The notes under the pieces were generated by a model that saw only the letters and a list, made by a program, of their open reading frames with translations, searched no databases and was not told the DNA's origin. Positions 1-5,206 of a DNA stretch of 5,206 nucleotides are shown in pieces. The DNA comes from Flammeovirgaceae bacterium UBA5867 (GTDB lineage: Bacteria; Bacteroidota; Bacteroidia; Cytophagales; Cyclobacteriaceae). The translations under genes and the position numbers were made by a program. Numbering within the stretch: position 1 is the first letter of the stretch; every line of letters begins with the position of its first letter. The stretch is from assembly GCA_002432545.1 (NCBI GenBank), contig DJFR01000094.1, positions 12,599-17,804 of the forward strand, in the 5' to 3' direction.

Positions 1-8
1 TATATATA

Positions 9-71
9 TGAAGTGTTGATGTAGTATTATAAACCAATTGCGCAAGGCGCTCCATCAACATCAACACTTCA
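9..71. repeat. Intergenic hairpin built on the octamer GTGTTGAT, copy 1
   Basis: Positions 9-22 pair with 58-71 as a 14-bp uninterrupted stem; its core is TGAAGTGTTGATG against CATCAACACTTCA. The 35-nt loop contains a small nested hairpin, GCGC at 40-43 against GCGC at 47-50. The right arm runs straight into the octamer array at 60-132. The same stem core occurs in the element at 3638-3725, so this is one of two related copies in the window. It lies downstream of the kup stop and could mark the end of the kup transcript, but there is no clear run of T after the stem, so it is not a textbook intrinsic terminator. The left edge may be cut by the window start. Confidence 0.75.
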
Positions 72-132
72 ACACATGAACACGTCAACACAAAAACAAC
101 CTAAACACGTGCACACGTACCCACGTAAACAC
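60..132. repeat. Tandem array of degenerate 8-nt units (NTCAACAC type)
   Basis: Nine consecutive units can be read with an 8-nt period and one single-base insertion near 92-100. The first four are ATCAACAC (60), TTCAACAC (68), ATGAACAC (76) and GTCAACAC (84). The unit at 92 is the 9-nt AAAAACAAC, and 101 reads CTAAACAC. The last three, at 109, 117 and 125, share GTnnnCAC, which puts ACGT at 107, 115 and 123 in the same 8-nt phase. The array stops about 4 nt from the kup stop codon on the minus strand. The first four units also supply the right arm of the hairpin; the later ones have no inverted partner in the window. Confidence 0.8.
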
Positions 133-136
133 GCCA

Positions 137-2089
137 TCAGTCTTCCCGTTCGCGCTTGATCTTCACGCGGGCTTGCGGGCCTACCTGGATGGGTACTTTT
201 TCTACCTCGAGGTTGGCGGCTTCTATACCGTAAAGTTCTTCGGTGCTGAGACTATATTCTTTCAGTAATCTATAGCCTTGTATAATCAGTCGGTCGAAGG
301 ACGAGATCTCGCTGTCGGAAGAAGCCCACGAGTGCAGGATGATGAATTTGAAATCGGCCATCATGCTATACTTGTGCAGCGATGGGTACGCACTGGTAAG
401 ATCAATCTCACCGGCATCGGCCATCTCATGAATAATTTTGTTGAACAGCAGATTTACCCTGTGGTTAGTCTTGAATCCGAGTTTGATGCGCACGAAGAAA
501 CATCGCTTGGGAATGATCGTGTCCACTACATATTTACTTGTAAACGGACTGTCCACCGTATCTACGTGAACGAACCAGAATACATCGGCCCGCTTGGGTC
601 GTTTCTTGAAGATGGAGTATATAATGTTTGAATCTATATACCGCTTGCTATCCGCCATGGCAAGATATACCAGGTTACTTGCTTCTTTCGGCACCGTTGT
701 ATCGGCCTGCAAATCCTGAATCATGCCGACATAATGTTTCAAATCGACAAACTCTGTATGACGTTCGCGCAGCCAGCGTGCGTGCAGTAATACATACATC
801 ATTACGAAGAACAATACCGCGATGAGGAATGTAAACCAACCGCCATGCTGAAACTTATCGAGGTTCGACACGAGGAACATGCCTTCGAGCGAGAAGAAAA
901 GTATAGCGAGTCCGGTGGAGCGGAACTTCGATTTCTTTGCAGTCATGAAATAGAACACCAGCAGCGAAGTAGTCATGAGCATGTTGATCATGATCGCTAA
1001 TCCGTAAGCCCCTTCCATCGCAGCTGATTCTCTGAACATTAATACCACAGCTATACATCCTGCCAGCAATATCCAGTTGATAGCCGGTATATAGATCTGT
1101 CCTTTTATAGTGCTTGGGTAGCGCACGCGGGTAGAAGGCCACAACTTCAGTTTCATGGCTTCGTTCACCAGTGTAAATGTGCCGGAGATCAACGCCTGAC
1201 TCGCGATGATCGCAGCCATCGTTGCAATGATAATTCCGAAGATGAGGAATCCTTCCGGGATGATGGCATAGAATGGAATTTTATCGCCCAGCTTGGTACC
1301 CTGATGATCCAGGAGCCACGCACCTTGTCCGAAGTAATTACAGAGTAAAGCTATTTTTACATACGCCCAACCCACGCGTATATTTTCTTTTCCGCAGTGT
1401 CCTAAATCAGAATATAGCGCTTCAGCTCCGGTTGTACACAGGAACACAGCACCCAGTAACCAGAACCCTTTCGGATATTCGGCGATGAGGTGATACGCAT
1501 AGTATGGATTGAGTGCACGGAAGATCTGCGGGTGATCGTAGAACTGCATGATACCAAATATAGCGATGGTAAGAAACCAGATCGTCATAATAGGACCGAA
1601 CGTCTTGCCCACCACACTGGTACCAAACTGCTGGAATACAAACAGCGCGATCATGATGGCAATAACAATAGAGACCGTTGGTATCTCCGGGTTGAGTATA
1701 CGCAAGCCTTCTATAGCAGACGACACACTGATGGCCGGAGTAATAAAACCATCGGCTATCAATGTACAACAACCGATCACGGCAGGGAAAATTACCCATG
1801 CAGCTTTATACCTTCGTACAAGCGCATACAGGGCGAAAATTCCACCCTCACCTTTGTTATCAGCATTGAGTGCGAGGTAAACATACTTGAGCGTGGTGAT
1901 GAGTGTGAGTGTCCAGAAAACGCAGGAGAGTCCTCCCAGGATCAGATCTTCATTTATAGTTTGCGTACCAACGATTGCCTTGAACACATACAACGGAGAT
2001 GTACCTATATCTCCGTATATGATCCCCAGTGACACGAGGATACCGCCAACGGATAAAGGTGTAAGATGTTTATTTGCCGAATCAGCCAT
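137..2089 (-). CDS. kup: Kup-family low-affinity potassium uptake transporter
   Basis: This 650-residue inner-membrane protein imports potassium, most likely by proton symport, as known for the Kup/HAK/KT family. E. coli Kup is 622 residues, so the length is full. The family signature GDIGTSPLY lies at residues 26-34, with an Asp at 27 at the position implicated in ion binding. Other conserved blocks are GEGGIFALYAL at 80-90, DGFITPAIS at 113-121 and TGAEALYSDLGHCG at 220-233. About twelve hydrophobic segments fill the first 440 or so residues, followed by a cytoplasmic C-terminal domain of about 200 residues. The ATG at 2089 is only 2 nt after the stop of an upstream open frame, and no separate promoter or strong Shine-Dalgarno is visible just ahead, so it is probably transcribed from the promoter at 2713-2742. 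The stop is followed by an octamer-repeat hairpin. No frameshift or missing key motif was seen. Confidence 0.97.
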   Translation of the reverse strand: MADSANKHLTPLSVGGILVSLGIIYGDIGTSPLYVFKAIVGTQTINEDLILGGLSCVFWTLTLITTLKYVYLALNADNKGEGGIFALYALVRRYKAAWVIFPAVIGCCTLIADGFITPAISVSSAIEGLRILNPEIPTVSIVIAIMIALFVFQQFGTSVVGKTFGPIMTIWFLTIAIFGIMQFYDHPQIFRALNPYYAYHLIAEYPKGFWLLGAVFLCTTGAEALYSDLGHCGKENIRVGWAYVKIALLCNYFGQGAWLLDHQGTKLGDKIPFYAIIPEGFLIFGIIIATMAAIIASQALISGTFTLVNEAMKLKLWPSTRVRYPSTIKGQIYIPAINWILLAGCIAVVLMFRESAAMEGAYGLAIMINMLMTTSLLVFYFMTAKKSKFRSTGLAILFFSLEGMFLVSNLDKFQHGGWFTFLIAVLFFVMMYVLLHARWLRERHTEFVDLKHYVGMIQDLQADTTVPKEASNLVYLAMADSKRYIDSNIIYSIFKKRPKRADVFWFVHVDTVDSPFTSKYVVDTIIPKRCFFVRIKLGFKTNHRVNLLFNKIIHEMADAGEIDLTSAYPSLHKYSMMADFKFIILHSWASSDSEISSFDRLIIQGYRLLKEYSLSTEELYGIEAANLEVEKVPIQVGPQARVKIKRERED

Positions 2090-2091
2090 AT

Positions 2092-2679
2092 TTATTGTGC
2101 GCAGTCTTTGAGACGCGCGATGATTAGTCTGTTACTCTTGTCGTGCGAGAAGGAACTCAGCCCGGCACGCCAGACGAAGAGTTTAGTTTGAAAGCCCGTT
2201 GATACCAGGTGGGTAAACATCCATACCAACCGTGTGGTTGCGCTATGAAGTTTTAACACACTTGCATCAGTCAAGGCAGGGTTAAGCCCGGTAATTATTA
2301 TCGGACCGTTGTCGGTATATCGGCAGGACTTTCGTGTTTTACCACTGATCGCGTTTCCGATCAGGTATAGATTTACTCCTTTTAGCCGGATATACTTCCA
2401 TGTTTTGCATGCTATAGCCTTCATCAGCCGTGGAGTTGCTTCCACAAGATGGTAAAAGAAGTCGTTCTGCTTTATAAGAGAAGATACTATAGCGTTTGAT
2501 AGCGGATGAGATACAGGGAAAGGGTATAGGAGCGGCTGGCGGCAACGGCAAGTATAGTGATGGCCCCGAAGAACGGTTTGTGTTTCAGATAGGAAGCCGC
2601 CTGTATTACCACCAATCCGGAAGATTCGGGGCTTGCCCTGATCTTCAGTACGCGGGTGCGTGGTAATTGGCGTGGACAT
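2092..2679 (-). CDS. Unrecognised open frame ahead of kup (hypothetical, doubtful)
   Basis: I do not recognise this product. With the ATG at 2679 it would be 195 residues, strongly basic (about 26 Lys/Arg against 9 Asp/Glu), with five Cys and no clear signal peptide or long membrane segment. For being real: the frame stays open for 246 codons if extended to 2832, which is unlikely by chance; a Bacteroidota promoter lies about 30 nt ahead of the ATG; and the TAA is 2 nt before the kup start, as in a coupled operon. Against: composition is unusual, no family motif is visible, and two other minus-strand frames here also give protein-like stretches (for example the one translated from 2551 to 2339), which could mean a decayed, frameshifted gene. 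The ATG at 2679 is preferred because the longer start at 2832 would lie upstream of the promoter. It could also be untranslated leader of kup. Confidence 0.35.
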   Translation of the reverse strand: MSTPITTHPRTEDQGKPRIFRIGGNTGGFLSETQTVLRGHHYTCRCRQPLLYPFPVSHPLSNAIVSSLIKQNDFFYHLVEATPRLMKAIACKTWKYIRLKGVNLYLIGNAISGKTRKSCRYTDNGPIIITGLNPALTDASVLKLHSATTRLVWMFTHLVSTGFQTKLFVWRAGLSSFSHDKSNRLIIARLKDCAQ

Positions 2680-2712
2680 GTATATAGGGGCGAAAGTTTC
2701 TAAAAACGGTCG

Positions 2713-2742
2713 CAAATTTAACCCCCTTCCTGCAATCGCAAA
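2713..2742 (-). promoter_or_regulatory. Bacteroidota-type sigma-A promoter, minus strand
   Basis: Read on the minus strand, TTTG (2742-2739) is followed after 18 nt by TAAATTTG (2720-2713), an exact match to the -33/-7 pair TTTG...TAnnTTTG known for Bacteroidota housekeeping sigma factor. Transcription would start a few bases downstream, near 2706, leaving a leader of about 27 nt before the ATG at 2679. It is the only good promoter I found for the minus-strand unit that ends with kup. Confidence 0.6.
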
Positions 2743-2851
2743 AAGGAAATAGAAAGAATGTTCACGAGACTGATCATCGTAATTTTCGTCTGTTTGGCGC
2801 GGTTCTGAAATAATTTGTGACGGGGTAATCACAACGCTGCAAAATCAGGTG

Positions 2852-2859
2852 TATTTTTG
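2852..2859 (+). promoter_or_regulatory. Bacteroidota-type -7 element ahead of the lipoprotein gene
   Basis: TATTTTTG fits TAnnTTTG and lies 25 nt ahead of the ATG at 2885. No matching TTTG was found at the usual -33 distance; the nearest one, at 2814-2817, is too far away. The leader that follows is A-rich with a run of seven A, typical of translation starts in this phylum. The element is divergent from the minus-strand promoter at 2713-2742, with about 110 nt between them. Confidence 0.5.
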
Positions 2860-2884
2860 TTTCATAACCTCAAAAAAATCATTT

Positions 2885-3631
2885 ATGATTAGAAAGCTTG
2901 CTTACGCCCTGCCTATCGTTGCTATGATAGCCGGCTGTGACACAAAGGAAAAAGATGCGTTACGGTCGCAAGTAGATTCACTCAAGGTAGAACTTGAGAC
3001 CAGCCAGAAGATGGCTGAAACGTTAACCGAAGTTGGTACACTGATGGACTCTATCGATGCCAGCCGTCAACTCCTCCGGGTAAATATGGTTGAAGGAACA
3101 ACCTATGAAGACTATACTTCACGGATGAAAGACATCAATGGCTATGTGAAGGATACACAAAGAAAGCTTGATGATCTTGAAAAATCACTGGCTTCTTCCA
3201 AAGCTAAAAACAACTCGAACGCAAAGTTACTGAAGAACCTCCGCGAACAACTGGAGAGCAAAACACAGGAGATAGCAGCATTGCAGGAGCAGGTTGAAAA
3301 ATACCGCAGTGAGAATCAGAACCTGATCACAACGGTGAGCATGCAGGAAGCTGAACTTGCTGACAAGCAAACACAAATAGAATCAAAAACACAAGAGCTT
3401 GCTTTGATCGAAGCGCGTGTACAAGAGCTGATGATCCAGAGCAAAATGTCTGAAGCAGATGCATACTTTGCAAGAGCACAGGCTGTAGAAGAAGCAGCTA
3501 ACCGCACGAAACTTGCGCCACGCAAGAAGAAAGAAACGTTCCGCGAAGCCGTAGAGCTCTATAAGAAAGCCCTGTCACTCGGCAAGAACGAAGCCCAGGA
3601 CAAAATCACCGAGCTAGAAAAGAAACTCTAA
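2885..3631 (+). CDS. Coiled-coil lipoprotein of unknown function
   Basis: The 248-residue product begins with a lipoprotein signal peptide: basic residues at 3-4, a hydrophobic stretch, and the lipobox IAGC with the lipidated Cys at residue 18. I chose the ATG at 2885 because the in-frame GTG at 2849 overlaps the promoter element and would put 12 extra residues before the signal. After the Cys comes DTKEKD, a charged stretch resembling the surface-export signals described in Bacteroidota lipoproteins; surface display is an inference. Residues of about 20-188 are rich in Glu, Gln, Lys and Leu with heptad spacing, and so form a long coiled coil. ESKTQE occurs twice, 42 residues apart, exactly six heptads. 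The last 60 residues look helical, with a TPR-like helix FREAVELYKKALSLG near 219-233. A structural or scaffold role in the envelope is possible, but no named family is recognised. The gene converges on corA across an octamer-repeat hairpin. Confidence 0.88.
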   Translation: MIRKLAYALPIVAMIAGCDTKEKDALRSQVDSLKVELETSQKMAETLTEVGTLMDSIDASRQLLRVNMVEGTTYEDYTSRMKDINGYVKDTQRKLDDLEKSLASSKAKNNSNAKLLKNLREQLESKTQEIAALQEQVEKYRSENQNLITTVSMQEAELADKQTQIESKTQELALIEARVQELMIQSKMSEADAYFARAQAVEEAANRTKLAPRKKKETFREAVELYKKALSLGKNEAQDKITELEKKL

Positions 3632-3637
3632 GTGAAT

Positions 3638-3725
3638 TGTGTTGAGGTGTTGGTGTGTTGAAGTGTTGATGCTATTTATAGTTCTAACGAACATCAACAC
3701 ATGAACACCTCAACACTTCAACACG
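3638..3725. repeat. Intergenic octamer-repeat hairpin, copy 2, between convergent genes
   Basis: The left arm 3638-3671 pairs with the right arm 3692-3725 at 28 of 34 positions, enclosing a 20-nt loop. Each arm consists of four 8-nt units: GTGTTGNN starting at 3639, 3647, 3655 and 3663, and inverted units ending in AACAC starting at 3693, 3701, 3709 and 3717. The innermost 8-bp unit pair is perfect. The element begins 6 nt after the lipoprotein stop and ends 5 nt before the corA stop, so it fills the gap between the two convergent genes. A bidirectional transcript-end function is the natural inference, although no T-run follows either arm. Its units match those at 9-132 but in a different order. 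Confidence 0.85.
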
Positions 3726-3730
3726 TAATG

Positions 3731-4747
3731 TCAGAACCACTTCTTATATCGGAAAAAAGAAAGCATTCCGATTACCATTACGATCATTATCGCCCACACA
3801 CCGTAGTAGCCCCACGTCCAGTCGAGTTCGGGCATGTGTTTGAAGTTCATACCGTATACCCCTACAATAAAAGTTAGCGGAATAAATATAGTCGAGATCA
3901 CCGTGAGGACTTTCATTACCTCGTTCATTTTGGTGTTCATCGCGTTGATGTGAATATCGGTAAGGCTTGATACAAGATCTTTATAGGTATCCAGCGAATC
4001 CGTAAGGTGTATAACATGTTCATATACATCGGAGAAGAAGCGGATGTTCTCTTCCTTTACAAATTCAGATTCCCCCTTTACAATTTTACTCAAGGCATCG
4101 CGCAGCGGGAACAGTGCTTTGCGCAGAAAGATAAGTTCTTTCTTTAAGTTCTGTATTTTAGTGAAGGTACGCGTGGAGGGATTCTGGTATACAGTTTCTT
4201 CTGTCTCATCGATCAGATCACCAATGCGATCCAGCACATTATAGTAATTATCAACAATGATATCGATGAGTCGGTATAGCAGGTAATCAGCTTGTTTCTT
4301 GCGCACACGTCCCTGGTCGAGCCGGATGCGTTCCCGAAATCCATCGAACCAATCGCCTTCTTTTTCCTGGAACGAGATCAGGTAATTTTTGCCAAGCACA
4401 AAGCTGATCTGTTCATAATCAATGGCCGTACCTTCGATGCGGTATAGCATTTTGAGTGTAAAAAAAAGATAGTCATCAAACTCTTCCGCTTTAGGTCGTT
4501 GATCGCTCAGTACATCATCGATCAACAACGAGTGCAGGCAGAAATGTGTTTGCACTTTCTCAATGATATCCTGGTTGTTAAGTCCGTCAACATTAATCCA
4601 GTTGATGCGGTCTGCTTTTATATTGGTAAAGATCGTATCAACAGATGTAGCGGTATATTTATCGTATAGCTCCCGGTTATAGGATATCAGTTCCAGTATC
4701 TCGCAGTCTGCAGGAGAGGTGATAGCGGGAGTCTTTTGCGGATTCAT
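3731..4747 (-). CDS. corA: CorA-family magnesium/cobalt transport protein
   Basis: This 338-residue protein should form a pentameric inner-membrane channel for Mg2+ (and Co2+ or Ni2+). The family-defining GMN motif lies at residues 299-301 at the end of the first membrane helix (about 280-298); the preceding MKVLTVISTIFIPLTF is the usual lead-in. MPEL follows in the short external loop, then a second helix at about 313-331 and a basic tail ending KKWF, which stays in the cytoplasm. The N-terminal cytoplasmic domain shows WINVDGL at 50-56, LHSLLIDDVL at 71-80 and QRPKAEEFDDYLFF at 83-96. Length and motif order are normal. The ATG at 4747 directly abuts the TAG of the upstream mscS-like gene with no bases between, so translation is probably coupled and the two genes form an operon whose promoter lies outside the window. 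Confidence 0.96.
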   Translation of the reverse strand: MNPQKTPAITSPADCEILELISYNRELYDKYTATSVDTIFTNIKADRINWINVDGLNNQDIIEKVQTHFCLHSLLIDDVLSDQRPKAEEFDDYLFFTLKMLYRIEGTAIDYEQISFVLGKNYLISFQEKEGDWFDGFRERIRLDQGRVRKKQADYLLYRLIDIIVDNYYNVLDRIGDLIDETEETVYQNPSTRTFTKIQNLKKELIFLRKALFPLRDALSKIVKGESEFVKEENIRFFSDVYEHVIHLTDSLDTYKDLVSSLTDIHINAMNTKMNEVMKVLTVISTIFIPLTFIVGVYGMNFKHMPELDWTWGYYGVWAIMIVMVIGMLSFFRYKKWF

Positions 4748-5206
4748 CTAGTTTCGGGTAGCGTTGTTGTCTTTGATATAGATCATCCGTTGCGGATAGG
4801 CGAGGGAGATACCGGCTTCGTCAAACCTGCGCTTGGTATTTTTAAGCACATCGCATTTCAGGTTAAATCCATCGGAAGGATTCTTGGCCCACCCATAGGC
4901 ACGCAGTTGCATGGCTGCTTCGGTAATGTTAATTAATCTCACATTTACCTGGGGTGTCCCGCTTTCAATCTCCTCGTGCGTTCGGTTGTCAACACAGTCG
5001 GGGTGCTTCATCGTTTCCTCCTGCAGCATCCGCATCGCCTGGTCAACATCACTATCAAATGAAACACCGATCTCTATAAAGATGCACAGGTTCTCATGCG
5101 ACAGCGAGGAGTTGATGATGGTTTCGTTGTTGATCACCGAGTTGGGTATAACGATCCGTCTGTTTTCAAAATCTTTGATAACGGTATGACGCAGCGTTAT
5201 ATCTTC
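4748..5206 (-). CDS. MscS-family mechanosensitive ion channel, C-terminal part (5' end outside window)
   Basis: The frame is open to the window edge, so this is the last 152 residues of a longer protein, not a short gene starting at the GTG at 5137. The first visible residues, EDITLRHTVIKDFENRR followed by IVIPNSV, are the MscS beta-domain signature (DxxLRxT...GRxVxIPNS), which follows the pore-lining helix. The remainder is the alpha/beta C-terminal domain that builds the cytoplasmic cage, ending with the common closing block ISLAYPQRMIYI. Channels of this family open under membrane tension to release solutes during hypo-osmotic shock. The membrane part lies upstream and cannot be seen, so the subfamily cannot be given. 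The TAG stop abuts the corA start. Confidence 0.93.
   Translation of the reverse strand, partial: EDITLRHTVIKDFENRRIVIPNSVINNETIINSSLSHENLCIFIEIGVSFDSDVDQAMRMLQEETMKHPDCVDNRTHEEIESGTPQVNVRLINITEAAMQLRAYGWAKNPSDGFNLKCDVLKNTKRRFDEAGISLAYPQRMIYIKDNNATRN

Noticed and set aside
60..132. CRISPR array
   Set aside because: The repeat period is 8 nt with no spacers, far from the repeat-spacer layout of CRISPR, and no cas gene is present.
1490..2032. Long plus-strand open frame of 180 codons opposite kup
   Set aside because: It is antisense to clearly conserved Kup sequence and its translation has no recognisable features; it is a shadow. The other open frames opposite or inside kup, corA, mscS and the lipoprotein gene were dismissed for the same reason.
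2090..2700. c-di-AMP (ydaO-type) riboswitch in front of kup
   Set aside because: The position would suit it, but I could not find the conserved paired elements of that riboswitch on the minus strand; a short GTGCCGGG resemblance alone is not support.
2849..2884. Longer N-terminus for the lipoprotein, starting at the GTG at 2849
   Set aside because: The extra 12 residues overlap the promoter -7 element and would spoil a clean lipoprotein signal peptide that starts at the ATG at 2885.
3638..3725. Classical rho-independent terminator
   Set aside because: The stem is long and not GC-rich, and neither side is followed by a T-run, so I annotate it as a repeat hairpin with a possible terminator role only.
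4748..5137. A complete 129-residue gene starting at GTG 5137
   Set aside because: The frame continues upstream to the window edge and encodes the MscS beta-domain signature, so this is the tail of a longer gene.

Overview
The window looks like a piece of a Bacteroidota chromosome, probably from the Cytophagales or a related order. The evidence is a pair of promoters with the Bacteroidota sigma-A -7 element (TAnnTTTG), an A-rich leader in place of a strong Shine-Dalgarno sequence, and protein sequences that fit the phylum. The order is my inference. No mobile element, CRISPR array, tRNA or rRNA gene was seen.

Layout from left to right. Positions 1-133 hold a hairpin followed by a tandem array of degenerate 8-nt units, ending just beyond the 3' end of kup. 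Positions 137-2089 (minus) encode a full-length Kup-family potassium transporter. Positions 2092-2679 (minus) hold an unrecognised open frame whose stop lies 2 nt before the kup start; it sits behind a good Bacteroidota promoter but may be a leader or decayed gene. Positions 2680-2884 are a divergent intergenic region with one promoter for each direction. Positions 2885-3631 (plus) encode a coiled-coil lipoprotein. Positions 3638-3725 hold a second 8-nt-unit element, arranged as four units plus four inverted units, which fills the gap between two convergent genes. Positions 3731-4747 (minus) encode a CorA-type magnesium/cobalt channel. Positions 4748-5206 (minus) are the C-terminal part of an MscS-type mechanosensitive channel that runs off the window; its stop codon abuts the corA start.

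Three of the four recognisable genes handle ions or osmotic stress: potassium uptake (Kup), divalent cation uptake (CorA) and pressure release (MscS). mscS and corA look like one operon. kup is probably transcribed from the promoter near 2713-2742 together with the unknown frame ahead of it. The lipoprotein has no assigned function.

The least ordinary signal is the pair of intergenic octamer-repeat hairpins. They share the units but in a different order, and both lie immediately 3' of genes. They look like two copies of a dispersed element that could act at transcript ends.
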